Part shown: positions 37,270-49,236 of the stretch, piece after piece
Numbering within the stretch: position 1 is the first letter of the stretch
Layout: every line of letters starts with the position of its first letter
Source: Certhia americana
Taxonomy: Eukaryota > Chordata > Aves > Passeriformes > Certhiidae
Reading direction: 5' to 3'
Assembly (NCBI GenBank): GCA_018697195.1
Contig: CM031857.1
Coordinates: 58,939,472-59,003,471, forward strand
Length of the DNA stretch: 64,000 nucleotides
Translations under genes and position numbers: made by a program
The notes under the pieces: generated by a model
Database searches by the model: none
Told to the model about the DNA's origin: nothing
What the model saw: only the letters and a program-made list of their open reading frames with translations

Positions 37270-37860
37270 GCTGTCAGAGTCTGGAATTATGCAAAATATT
37301 TCTTTGCATGTTTAAGAGATTTTAAGAATCTTTGACAAATATTGTTTTTAACCTTTGTTCATGGAAAAAGGGCTTTTAGGCTCTGAAATGAAGCAGGGTT
37401 TTTAAGAGTGTGTATTAAATAGTAGAATAGTGTGTGGTTTTATCACAGGGTGAGAATTTTAGATATATGGGGGTTTTAGGACGTTAAGCAGGTGAAGACA
37501 AGATGGAGAGTTCCATGTGGCTTTTGGGCTTTCTCCTTCTTTCTCATCTGCTCCATGTTCTGCAGTGAGGTGGCACATTATAGTTGGCTTAGAATACAGT
37601 TTAACTTTCTAACATGGATAATAGTTATTGGAGAAGTATTATAAATACTGATTACATAGATTGCAGTATAAATATCCACGCCACCCCGAAGGTGGGAGCA
37701 TTTGGGTTTTTCGGGGTTTGTGCCTTGAACTGACCTGCAATGAAGAGCTCTGCAGGTCAGGAACAGAATGTAATGATAATAAATAATAAACTATGAAGAA
37801 AACACAAGAAGAAAAGCCTCATGGCCAACCCTTGCCTTCAAACTCTCTAGGCTGGGAGAA
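37270..37860 (+). mobile_element. Probable solo LTR of an avian endogenous retrovirus
   Basis: The order of signals fits an LTR on the plus strand. There is a U3-like part with 'gtgaagacaagatggagagt', 'gtggcttttgggctttctcc' and 'catgttctgcagtgagg'; a TATA-like 'cagtataaatatccac' (about 37665-37680); an R region with 'ggtgggagcatttgggtttt' and 'gaagagctctgcaggtcagg'; and polyadenylation signals in 'gataataaataataaactat' (about 37775-37795). I recall this pattern from songbird LTRs. I could not fix the TG/CA ends or a target-site duplication, so both limits are approximate. No retroviral coding region adjoins it. Confidence 0.6.
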
Positions 37861-37934
37861 AAAACTCTGTTTGCATTCTCAGGCACAGAAAAACAGCCAA
37901 TCAGCAGAGAAACGCAAAAAAATATTTTTATAAA

Positions 37935-38280
37935 CCAGAAAGTCAGCCAGCAGTGAGGCTGAATGTGTATCTCTCACACACACACAGAGGCCAAGGAGGG
38001 CCACTGACAAAGCCAGAGGAGAGTCACAGGCAAGGCTCTGCCCCCCCATTCAGGACTCATGCCAGACACAGGCACACAGGGACCCGTCCCCTTCTCTTGG
38101 GCAGGAAGAGGCAGAAGGTCACAAGTGCAGCACACACCCCACACTGCCTGGGCTCACAGGCACATGTGTATTCATGGATCCCAAGCACTGGCACAGCATC
38201 ACTGCCTGCTTGTCACTTCCGTGGACACAAAAAACACCAGCTGAACAGAAACATACCAGTTCATGTCACAGCAGGGAAAT
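37935..38280 (-). mobile_element. Endogenous-retrovirus GC-rich leader-like fragment, inverted relative to the 33-34 kb copy
   Basis: This is a GC-rich block of about 350 bp. Positions 38041-38083 are the reverse complement of 33893-33935 with two differences, and sequence on both sides shares the same word style (CACACACAGG, AGGGCC). The element therefore reads on the minus strand. The 143-codon plus-strand frame across it (37953-38384), the longest in the window, is antisense to the element, lacks any domain and is rejected as a gene. No LTR end is clear on the right. Confidence 0.55.
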
Positions 38281-41200
38281 TTTTTCTGTTAAATTCACTG
38301 TATAATATTATGTACAGTTGTAACACATCGACCTATTCTGTACTTCCAGGTGAGAGATATCTGTTGAATAAGTGGGATGACTGAGAAAAGGAGGAAGAGT
38401 CCTCCTACAAGCTATATAAGATCCAGGACCAAGTCACGATGTGTTCATCAATCTGGCAGAGAGGGTAGATCATGATCTGATACTAATTGTCCAGGGAAAA
38501 ACCCAGGACCTTTCTTATGTCTCCGTTAAAATTAAATATGGCTACTTGATACAACAACTGCCCCTCTAGTACATCAGGGTCCTGGTGGGAGAAAGAATAA
38601 ATTCATTTGCAAATTAAACAATAGTAATTGAGTAACAAGGTGTTTCCTGAGGCTTACTCATCACAAGGAAGGAAATAATGCAGCTAGTTCTTATTATCAG
38701 GAAACTGTTCTGATGATTTTATTCTTTTCTACACACTTGTAAATGCTTTATGACAAGGTCGGATAACAAGTACATGCATATCAGGATGATAAGCATCTTA
38801 GAAATGCCTGAAGGTTGTTATTACTACTGTGAGGTGAGAGTGAAAAAATAATCTCTAAGATATCTACCTTTGTCATGGCTATTACTATTTCATTGGTATG
38901 TATAAAGCCTTTCTGGAAAACTAATACATGATTTACTAAGCTACTGGTTTCCACCTCTCTATGTTCCATTCAGCATGTAATTAATATTTAAACATTTTTT
39001 TCCTTCTCTTTTTTGTATTGTTTCTCAATGACAAATATTTTTACAGCTTGAATAAACATTAGCCAGGGTCCTTAAATTAATGTTTGCATATATTTTCTAT
39101 TTAGTTTACATACTGAGTGCATGACTATATCTGTTTCCAACTTAGGTGCATGCCAAGTACCACACATTACTTTTTTGGCTTTCAAAAAAGTGATTTATTC
39201 ATTGATTGATGAATAACCCAAAATTATCAGTAGTAGCAGATAAGAATTGAAAGATCATTTCATAATTCTGGGATTCTGAAATAAAAATAATTTTAAAAAA
39301 ATTACACTCTTAGTAAGTTCTTGATACAAAGCCATGTAATGTAACAGAAAATATTCTTTCCTATTAATAGGAAAGACAGCAAACTTAAAATGCATTACAA
39401 GCAAAATTGTGCAAAAAGGAAGGAAGGTGGTACATTCTACCAAAAAGAAAAAAAAAAAGGGAAAAAGAATTTTAAAAAAATAGAAATTTTAAAAGAAAGA
39501 AAAACTAAACCAAAATGGAGTCTCTTATTTAAAACCTAGATATTTTATAATTCTTTGAAAATAATCAGGAATGTAATTTTGTGTATACAAATTATATTGC
39601 AGCTTGTGGTAGGCTCGTTCCTTTGAAATTCTCCTTTTTCTGTACCACATTTAGCTGAAACACCCTTGGGAAACACACTGTTAAATAGGCTACAACAGAG
39701 ATCATATTTAGGCATCTCTGAATGTAACATTAAGCCAGATTTTTTCAGCATATCTCTGAGAGATTGGGTTCAGACAACCATATTTAACTAATGTTAATAT
39801 AACTCTTTTCTATCAGTTTTCTGTTCAAATCTCTCAGTCTTAAACATTGCAATACTCTAGCAGCAGGGTCCATAATTTAATCATGAATGGTTTAAAATAT
39901 TTTGACTGTTCCTGTGACTTGATATTCTCTTGTCCCTTTTTTTTATGACAAATACTGAAAAACCATCCCTTATTCATAATCTGTACCATGCCAATCACCA
40001 TTCTATAGACCCTTCTCATAACTCCCCTTAGTAATACCTTTTTTAAACTAAAGAGTTCCCAGGTTGCTTAATGTTTCTCCATACAGAGACCAATATCCAA
40101 AAACAGGGAGAGAAAGATCAGAATGGATACCATTCATGTTTTAAATGAAGGTTGAAATTAAAAGTGACATAAAGGCAATCAAAACGGGACAAATTACCTT
40201 ATTGCAAAGAACCGCAGAGAAATCACAACATTTGTGGATTCTGGAATACTGCCCCTCTGATTTCCTTACTCTTAGACTTTTTTAATCCAGCTTAAAAAAC
40301 ATTTAAATTGGGATGATCAGAAAAATGTATTATTAAAGTTTTTGTTTTATAATGCAGTTCAATGAAGTTTCCTACTTGTTCCAAAGCCTTTGTTAATAAC
40401 TCTGATGTTGTTTTTCCTTCGTTTTATCTGGGTACCGAACAGATTTCTGGAGGATGACCCACAGATCATGCACATCCAAGTGGACTTTAATATCACCAAC
40501 ATTCCTGACTGGATAACAGATATTTTAAAGTTTTTTGCTCAATAGGAATGCATGAACATTGTGCAAAACAAGACATTAAGATCCTTAGGTTAATGGAAAT
40601 ACAACATGAGAAATACCAGTACTGTGGTACCATAAAGACCAGTTGCCCATTGTTATATGTAGCACATTTGTATACCCTGGCTTGGTCACTGGAGTGATAC
40701 TTGAGCAGGAGCTAGAGTCAGGCTGAGAACCAGACTTAAAACCTTAAAGTTGAAAGTTTTGCTGTGTTTTGAGACTATTTGAAGCATCTGAACAGCACTA
40801 TTCTTGACTTAGATGAAGTTAGCAGCTAAATATGCTGTAGCCTTGGCTGTGGAGGTCACTCCAAATTGACTTTTTCACCTATAATTCCACTGAATTCTGT
40901 TTTCACAGAACAAGGAACACTTCTTGCTTTAGGGTTAGCGCATGTTTCTAAAATACATGAAGCTGTGGAGGAAATGGATCCCCCACTTTCTAACCAGGCA
41001 AAGAAACAGCATCACCCAGAAGGAAGGAAGAAAAACATTTCTACAGTTAACAAAAGTTTATTGACTGAATTTTAAAAGATGTACCTACTATGAAGGTCTT
41101 TTAATTTGTTAGAATTTTCCTTATTTATTTGCTTTGAATTTTTTTGTTAAATAAGATTCATCAGAGCTGTGATGCCTCCTTTGCTGGCAACTTGCTCTAC

Positions 41201-43667
41201 AAATGCTGTCAAAACAAATTTCTCTGGCAGTCAGGGCAGATTTAGGAAACATCAGCCTAAATTTCCTGCAGTTTTTTTGTAATGGGACAAAGTAGATGTA
41301 AAAGGACGGATTTGGTCCTTGTCTTATTTTTGGTTTTATATTTTGAATGGAAAAAAGGGATCCTAGAGAAGAAAAGTGATCCTAGAGGACTAAGTAACTG
41401 CTCAAATAAGAACAGAGCATCTTATTATTATTATTAGATGAACAGAATACATCATCTAAACGAATATATTTCCATATAGAGAGAAACTCCTATGGAATGC
41501 TGAGCTGCAAATAATTAAAAATTATTTGGTTTATATACTTATATTTATGCACATCCACAATTATTTATAATTATAGAAAAATAATAAGTATATTTCTGTA
41601 ATTATATTGAATATAATACATTATAAATATTTTTGTATTATGTACTTTTAACTGTACTTATATTTAAATAAAATACTTTACTAGATCCTGTTTTTTAATC
41701 TGAATATATGTTAAAATCTTTTAAATTCTTGCCCAAAATGTGTTCTAAAAAACACATTTAGAGGGCAATATTAGTTCTGTCACAGTAAGAACTACAGGAT
41801 TTTGGTTTTACTGAATATACAGTAAAAAGCTGTTGGACTTTCATAGTAAATACTGCCAATGATTTTCACCCTGAGGATTTAATAGCCCTGTGTGGCATTT
41901 ATGGTCTTTTTACATCAATTTCTTGATACATAGGGTTTATTCTGTGCATTGCAGACTCCGTGGTAGAGTTTATTGCAGCCATCATTTTACATGTCCTTGA
42001 AATGTTTCAGCTCGTTCTTAAGTACCATAAGAAAATGTATATTTCATGTGTATATCTAACTGCTGCCATGGGTTTGCTTGACACAGCCAGATGCAAAAGA
42101 TGTTCTGCAATAGTATATTTGAGTTGTGCAATTAAGTTAATTTGTGTCAATGATGATAACAGAAATGTGTATAATATATGGAGTTACACTTTCTTAGTCT
42201 TGAGAATAAATTACCTATTAAACTATTAACTGTTGAGACAATACATTGATGTGAAATGCTGATTACTAATGTATCTTAACAGGAATGCTGGCACATTGGT
42301 CCATAGTGACAATTCCTGCAAAGCTACTTGCTTTCCTTAAGTAAATTCAAATATAAAACTTCCCTTGGCTGCTTTGGTGATTATAGCACTCAATTCATAT
42401 TCAGTGTCTTCTTTAAAATGAAATAGCTCATTATGTTCCATGGTATATATTTTTTTAATTTATTTTTCCAAAATAATAGAAGTAATTATGCTGTTTTTCT
42501 TAAAAAATAATTTCCTGTCAAATTTAATTTGAAAACCAAATAATTTTAACTCACACATTTCATACATAACTTTAAATTTCTAACATCTAATTTTTAATCT
42601 TGTTTTTTTTTTTTAATAAAAAATAGCAATATTTTCCTATTATACACTTTTACATGTGAATGCAAGGCGTCAAATTTCAAAATTAAGAGATTTGATCTAG
42701 AGAAATTAAGATATTCAAAATGTATCACTTCACAACCTCACATAACCTCCTGTTCTTTCTATAGAGCAATCTTTCTGTAGCCATGCTGGAAACATTTTTT
42801 TCCTAAGTTTGAAAGAGTGAAGCACAACAGTATAATTCACTGAATATTGTCCCTCAGAATGTTGTCAGTTTGAGACAGCTCATAGGAGATATCCAAAATC
42901 TGTACAACAGAAACCTGTCCAAACACTTTTCCAGAAATAATGGGTTTATGTCTGTGAAGTGCTAAGTACAAGAAATGAGAACACTATCAATCTGCCATAT
43001 GGCTGTGTTGCAGCATGTTGCTACACAAAGATGTTTCCAATTCCTTTTATTCTTTTAAGAATTACCATGTGTTAATGTATTTTGGATGTAATTGAATATC
43101 ATTTATACTCTTCTCCATCTTCATTCTAGTAAGAAAAAAACATCAAAACATATTTTCAGTGATTAACAATGGTAGAATTTGACTTCCCCATTTTATTCTT
43201 GAGTATGAATCTGTATTATTAATCTGGAGAGCTGTTAGAAAAAAAACAGCAATGCATAAAAATGCGTGAGTGCTGTGATGTGTATCTCAAAACATGGCAG
43301 AATTTGTTCTCTGGGAATGTACACCTTCTCCTTAACTAAAAATCTTCCACTGACATGTTGTCTGTATTTCCACACCTATTGCTCAATGTGGCATGTATGT
43401 TAAGAGTGTTAAAACTGAGAGTAAAATGAGTCCTTTCCTTGCAGGTACTTCAGTAGTCTCTTCTCCAAGAACAACTTCTCACAAATTCATTACAACCATG
43501 CATTATGAGTTTTATGAAATACTATTACAAATTAATTGCTTAAACATCTTCTTAGTGATTTTCAATTTGTTGATGGATTGTGTCATGAAGCATGTAATTC
43601 CTGGAGCAAATAATTTCAAAAATGTTTTCATTCCCTCTCCCTAGGTATCCAGACTATCTGTTTGTGT
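38281..43667. other. 5.4-kb AT-rich stretch with a possible decayed coding remnant
   Basis: No repeat was recognised apart from short A/T runs and TTA repeats near 41426-41437. Two short coding-like segments at 40405-40545 and 40909-41075 are listed separately. Other frames (for example 38781-38969, 39255-39443 and 41960-42229) have no recognisable domain. Confidence 0.5.
40405..41075 (+). pseudogene. Possible cryptic exons or decayed coding remnant, unidentified
   Basis: Two nearby stretches have protein-like rather than AT-drift composition. The first, 40405-40545, is a 46-codon open frame including 'FLEDDPQIMHIQVDFNITN' and ending in a stop at 40543-40545. An AG at 40441-40442 after a T-rich run could serve as an acceptor. 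The second follows a good acceptor-like 'ttctgttttcacag' (ending at 40908) and reads 'EQGTLLALGLAHVSKIHEAV' followed by 'EEMDPPLSNQ' before a stop at 41073-41075. No donor site convincingly joins them, and I recognise no family. They could be parts of a processed pseudogene, of a long non-coding RNA, or chance. Confidence 0.25.
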
Positions 43668-44215
43668 GCAGTTGAGCCCAACCAACAGCTAAGCACCCAC
43701 CTGGTGACTTGCTCAGACTGCTGCCACCAGAGGGTTGGAAGAGAGAAATGGAAAAGCAAAAGCTGATAACCCAAGGGCCGAGATTAGGGCAGTTTAATAG
43801 ACGAAAAAAGTTTCTCACGCAAGCAAGGCAAAGTAAAGAATTAATTTGCTACTTCTCATCAGCAGGCAGAAGTTTAGCCACTTGCTGCAATGCTTGGCTT
43901 CAGTATGCACAGAAGTCCTTGGGAAGACAAACACTGTAACCACAAATATTTCCCCTCCCTTCACCTTTACCCGAGCTTTCATTTCTCAGCATACCTTCAT
44001 ATGCTGGGGGTTATCCCTTTGGCCAGCTGGGGGCTGCTGCCCTGGCTGTGTTCCCCAGCAATTTCTTGTGTTCAGGCAGCCTGCTGTCTTAGTGGAGGAT
44101 CAGAGTGAGAAAAACAGAACTTTGACACAAATTGAAAACATAATAACACCTCAGACAGAGCAAGCTTACCATGTTAATGACTCATGTTCTTGGAGTCCCA
44201 TTATACTGCTGACCT
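43668..44215 (-). mobile_element. LTR of an avian endogenous retrovirus (ERVL-like), decayed
   Basis: Reading left to right this is the complement of a very common bird LTR. The recalled landmarks are in order: 'ccaacagctaagcacccacc', 'gcagtttaatagacgaaaaa' (complement of a TATTAAACTG polyadenylation region), 'ctcacgcaagcaaggcaaag', 'cttctcatcagcaggcagaa', 'ttgggaagacaaacactgta', 'ttatccctttggccagctgg', 'ccctggctgtgttccccagc' and 'aatttcttgtgttcaggcag'. The element therefore reads on the minus strand with its U3 on the right. No internal coding region adjoins it, so it is a solo or partial LTR. The 123-codon frame (43846-44217) and its neighbours lie inside the LTR and are not genes. Boundaries are approximate. 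Confidence 0.8.
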
Positions 44216-44472
44216 AGGTTCCTGCCTGGGAAAATCGTAATTAAAAAAAAGAAAAAAGGCATAGCCAAAACAAATTTCAATATTTTAAACGTTTTGTTTT
44301 TCTTTTATGCATTTTATCTGTCATGAAGGTATTATTTGCACAGAAAGAAAATCCAGGTCATCATATCTGTGCCAAACACAAACAGCCAAACTCTGTTTCC
44401 TTAGAAAGATTCCCTACTTGTAAATGTATATATTCATACACACACTTATATTCATATGAATAAATGTAAAAT

Positions 44473-44494
44473 TATATATATATATATATATATA
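44473..44494. repeat. TA dinucleotide microsatellite
   Basis: About eleven tandem TA units inside a longer AT-only segment. Confidence 0.9.
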
Positions 44495-46294
44495 AAATTT
44501 TAATATAACAAATGTTATTTGCTTTTAGTTAGGGCGTTGGGGGATTTCCATCAGCTAAGTTATACCAGAAGGAGAACAGAAACGTCTAAGAAACAAAATG
44601 GCACACAACATTTTTCATAATTTTCAACATTTTTTATTTTGTAGAGGTAAGAATTCATAAGAATTGAACAATTTTGAAGCACACAGACTATCTCAGCTTA
44701 ATTGCTTCTCAATATATTTCTTTTTCTCACTGTTTTTTTAGAGTCATTTCCACTGTGGATGAAGAAAACTTTTAAATTTTATAAGGTGATATAACTAAGT
44801 TTTGCAAAATCACCTGATCTAAATTATCAATGGCATAGCTACTAGTTGATTTTGCTGCCTCTTGCAATAGTGTGTGATATTTCTACTTGTGTTAGAATTT
44901 GTAATCCACACCTTATTTTGTCAGGAGATGTACTGAGTTTTTCAGGAAAACCATTCAGAATATGATGCAATATACATTAATATTGTAAGTTCACATACAT
45001 GGTTCTGCCTTCAAGGAAATCCAAATTAATATAATCGAAATGCATGCTCTTCAAGTAGGTTTCAGTGATAAACTGCAACAATTTAAAGCTGCTGTATAAA
45101 CGTCTTAAAAATGTTGCAGTTTTTGCTTGTATAATTGGCTTTTTGTTTCTCAGCAGTGGGGCTATAAAGCAGTTGTGATCCAGAATATCTATGTACACAC
45201 ATTACACATGGGCATGAGATTTGCACGAGGTGATCTGTACTGTAGAATATACAGCTGCTCCATATTTACAGATGAATCTTTATGCTGTTAGTCACAAGAA
45301 AACCGACATGCTGATTACTGTCAAATTTGTAAGCTGTAAAGGTTCTGGTTTTGATACAAAATACATGATGTCTTACATTAACCAATAGGGCTCTCTTTGT
45401 GTTTGATTCAACCCCTTTGACACTAAAAGAGAGACTGAATTTTTAGGCCTATTTCAATCACAAAAGGGAGACTTGATCTCTTTGGAAACTGGCTGTCTTC
45501 AGTGCTTACAATTCTTGAACATTATTTACAGATTTAAATTTTTTTTCTTTGCTTTCTGAGTTGTTTTTATTTTTTTTCCCTTGTTAACTTTAAAATAAGT
45601 TGTTGACTTGAAGAAAGAAATCCACCATATTTTTCAGAGTCTGGACAATCTAAAATCACAGACTGTGTGTGTGTCACTAGCAAATAAATACAATGTTAGT
45701 TGTCTAGTCTGAAATGTAAGACCAATAGATAAGTAAGATTCACAAACCATTTTACATTAATCTTACATCCACATACGTACACTTATATACATATTACTTT
45801 GTAGATTAGAAGCATTTTGAGGATCATTTTCTCTTTACAGTAAAAGTGCACAAGCTTTCTATCACATTAATTAAAATTAACATAAAAGTACAAAAACATA
45901 TTTGTGAGAATATGGGCATGAGCCTGTTCTTTCTATGTTCTTTCATAAGGGCTTTCTCTCCAAAAGGCTTGTCTTTGTGGACATGTCTTATAGGAAGTAA
46001 AGATTTAGTCAACTGTCTCTTATTTGTATTTTAAAGGAAAGCCCACAATTCTAAATTCACAAAAATCAGTAAACTGATAGACCTAAATGGGGTACAAGCA
46101 GGCACATGGTTGTGTCTATAGCAAGTTGAAAACAGTTTCTTTTAATAAATTTGGTTATGTTAAATAATTTTATGGATCTATAAATAATGAAGAAACAAAA
46201 TATGCAGTAGTCATCAAGTGGCAATTATGTTTTGAGCTCTGAATTTATAACTAACTTTTCAAAAAGTATACATTTAGCTATCTTAACTGTCTTT

Positions 46295-46311
46295 AAAAAA
46301 AAAAAAAAAAA
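46295..46311. repeat. Poly-A run
   Basis: 17 consecutive A residues. Confidence 0.85.
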
Positions 46312-47601
46312 GCTTCATTTTGTGTTTGAAAATAACACTTTTTGAATTTTACATTTGTCCATAATTAATAAAATTAGACTCAGACAATGAAATAATTTCT
46401 ATTGCTTGCAGTTGATTCTTTGTTCATTCCACTTATATCTGTAATTTTTTAATCTTTGCCACAGACATATGAGAGATGATAGCTCTGATAATAGATGATA
46501 GTGTTCATTCTAAGGCAGTCTGCCTCAAAGTTCAAATCTGAGCTGACTCATTGAAATCATCATATGAATTTACAAAATGTTTGTCTTGGAACATAACATT
46601 GGGACATGCAACAGCAAACTAGGCTGCTCATATATTAACTATGCTTATGCTTTAGAGATGGGTGAAGAGACAGATCCAAAAAAGGGTTTCTATTACTATT
46701 TGGGGTTCATTGATGGCAAATCTTTTGACCTTCAATAATCAGATTTTGCCACCATATGGAGAGCATCAGTTTTATGCTGTGGTAATCTGACCATCTTTCA
46801 CCAAATCTCTGGTGAATATAAATAGAAACTGAACAAGTGCTATCTGGTTTTAGATCCAAAATAGAACAGAGTCAGACTAATGCTGAAATTTTACCTTTTT
46901 GCTAATATGCACTGCATGGCAATTGATACAGAAAAAAATCAATGGAGAAAAGTTTGCTTGAATTTCAATCTAAGAAATCTAACAGCTCATATTTCCCAGA
47001 ATAGTACACAAAGTGTTTTGGCTGTCAGAAGATTCCTTATGGGGAAAAAGTACTAATCTGCACTGATTCCTTTCCAGGGACAAAATCTGGGCTTACATAT
47101 AGGTGTGAGAGTCTTACCCAAATGCCTGACAATTTTCCTGCTGTTTTCACACGGGGATATTGACAATTCACCATGTGCTGCCACGGCCTGATCAGAAGAC
47201 ATCGTAACACTCAGGGTAATAAGGGAAGGAGAATCATTTCTTGGCTGCTCTCACATCTCTCAGCTGAAAGTTTAGGCTCAGCTAGATACTAATGAACAGG
47301 GAACAAATGTAGTGCAGTAAAAGACAGCACTAACAATTTCAGATTTCTTGGTCACAACTGTATTCTATTAAAACTTCCTTTTGCTTTGTAAAGCTGGTAG
47401 GGAAAATGTTATTTCAGAATTTGTTCAACCCATACAGAAATACTGACTCAGAAACTACAGGTATAATGTGAGTTGAATAAAAAGTACTTAAAGATTAATA
47501 CTGATTAATTCTCTAAGGAATTGATGGTAGAAGTAAAAGAAAAGATAATACAATTCAGAAAATCCAAGATGGGCAACTCAGGAAACTAAGAGACAAGGTG
47601 C

Positions 47602-47603
<2 letters not shown>

Positions 47604-47636
<33 letters not shown>

Positions 47637-47647
47637 GGGTGGGGGGG
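47604..47647. repeat. GA dinucleotide microsatellite followed by a G-run
   Basis: About thirteen AG units followed by 'ggagaggggtggggggg'. The complement gives the Ser-Leu repeat at the end of the minus frame 47586-47819. Confidence 0.9.
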
Positions 47648-48289
47648 TAATGCATGAAGAAATGTGAGGATCTGGCAATAATGGAAAAGCTGAGATTATA
47701 CTCATAACAGAAAAATATAAAATTCCACAGCTAAGACAGGAAGCCCATAATGAAAACAATACAAGTTCTTCAATGATGTGAAAATAAATATTAGATAAAT
47801 CAATAAAAAATGGAAACAAATGTAGATTTCTACGACTAGGGGGAAAAAATGGGATAAAATCAGGGAAACTGAAGTGCTAAAAAGACTTTCCATTAGGAAA
47901 GAACAGAAGAGTCCCTGGAGAAAGAAATGAGAAATAAGAAAAGAAGAAACAAGGATACATAAAAAAAATTTGGATTAGATAAAGGCAAATGCTATCTTCT
48001 TTGCTTTAAAAAAAATGCAAATGAATAAACAACCCCTCCCTTTTAATTATACATATAAAGAAATAAATTTATTAATTTTTATACAGAAAAAAAAAGGACA
48101 CACTATTTTTATAAAGTAGAGTGGGAAAATTCAACTTGTGCATCTTGACTAAATTAATCTTAAATTAACTTTTTTACATAATAAGGAAGCATTTTTTAAA
48201 AATACATAGACTCCTGGAAAACAAAGTTTTGGAGCTCTAGTATCCAGAGTTCTAATAGAAATAGGCTTAAACTTGAACCTTAAAAAATC

Positions 48290-48773
48290 TGTTGAATAAA
48301 AAATAAGAGAAAGGAAAAAAAAAAGGAACCCAGGGCATTACAGTTATGTTAGTCTAACTCAAATTTCTGGCAGGAGTATGTTAAAAAAAAAACTATTAAG
48401 AAATGAATTTATAAGTACCTCAAAGATAATAAGGTGATAAAAAAGGACAGCATGAGTTTGTCAAGAACTGATCATGTCAAACTAATCTAATTTCTTTCCC
48501 TGACAGTCTAACAGGCCAAGTGAATAAAGAAGCAGGAGGTTAGGTACAGCTTGACTTTATTATGTTTTTTTGACACTGCTATGCATGACATTCTTATAAG
48601 CAAGCTAAGAAAATGCTGTTAAGGTATAATCACCCACTTAAAATTTACTCCGGAGTAGTAGTTATTAAAGGCTTACCTATGCTAGGATGGTGTTTCAAGT
48701 GTCATTCTTCATGGATCTACCTACCCCTTCCTTGTTTTTATTAATAGATGGAATGGATGAAATATGTAAAGAG
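48290..48773 (+). mobile_element. Old CR1-type LINE, ORF2 reverse-transcriptase fragment
   Basis: The plus strand follows the reverse-transcriptase region of older CR1-type LINEs of birds and reptiles: 'aacccagggcattacagtta', 'tataagtacctcaaagataa', 'taaggtgataaaaaaggaca', 'gcatgagtttgtcaagaact', 'gatcatgtcaaactaatcta', 'cttgactttattatg' (motif A, Leu-Asp-Phe) and 'tgacattcttataagcaagc'. Later 'agtagtagttattaaaggc' and 'tattaatagatggaatgg' continue the order with deletions. Several frameshifts and A-runs make it inactive. It looks more decayed than the CR1 directly to its right. Confidence 0.82.
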
Positions 48774-49236
48774 ATTCACAGAATCACAGTCAATTAGATT
48801 GAAAAAGGCATCTGAGATCATCGAGTCCAACCAATGACCCAACACCAACCTGTCAACTAGACCATGGCACTGAGTGCCACATGTGGTATTTCCTTAAATA
48901 CCTCCATCACCTCCCTGGGCAGCCCACTCGGATATCTAATCATGCCTTCTGTGAAGAAATTCTTCCTAACATCCAACCTAAATCTCCTCCCCTGGTTCGG
49001 TTTGAAACAACATTCTCTTGCTCTGTCGGTGGTTGCCTGGGAGAAGAGACTGACCCTCACCAGGCTACCCCCTCCTTTCAGGCACTTGTAGGGAGTCATA
49101 AGGGTCATACTGCTGACCCTCATTTTTCCCTGGCTCCCTCAGCTGCTCCCCATAGTATTTGTGCTGCAGACTCTTTACCAGCTCCATTGCCCTTCTCTGG
49201 GCACGTTCCAGCACTTCCATGTCCTTCCTGAACTGA
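48774..49236 (-). mobile_element. CR1 retrotransposon 3' UTR and end of ORF2, opposite orientation, abutting the older CR1
   Basis: About 460 bp of CR1 complement, starting with the tail 'attcacagaatcacagtcaa' on the left. It continues with 'gagatcatcgagtccaacca', 'ccttaaatacctccatcacc', 'tctgtgaagaaattcttcct', 'aacatccaacctaaatctcc', 'ttccctggctccctcagctg' and 'ccagctccattgcccttctc', then 'tgggcacgttccagcacttc'. On its own minus strand the final residues of ORF2 and then the 3' UTR would be read. The open frames at 48857-49123 (minus), 48864-49091 and 48881-49231 (plus) are all inside this repeat. It is less diverged than its left neighbour, consistent with later insertion into it. Confidence 0.93.

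Larger units (their letters stand above)
44216..47603. other. 3.4-kb AT-rich stretch, no gene recognised
   Basis: Contains a TA microsatellite (44473-44494) and an A-run (46295-46311). Positions 45290-45510 are repeat-free and more balanced. Mirror frames at 45824-46012 (minus) and 45846-46034 (plus) use the same DNA and are both chance. Confidence 0.5.

Noticed and set aside
37953..38384. Longest open frame, 143 codons on the plus strand
   Set aside because: It lies antisense across a GC-rich segment that recurs in inverted orientation at 33.9 kb, has no domain, and its His/Thr/Pro-rich start is translated CACACA repeat.
43846..44217. 123-codon plus-strand frame and overlapping 72-76 codon frames
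   Set aside because: All lie inside the ERVL-like LTR on its antisense strand; no protein-like domain.
48857..49231. Three overlapping frames of 75-116 codons on both strands
   Set aside because: All fall within the minus-strand CR1 element; the region is 3' UTR-like repeat, not a gene.
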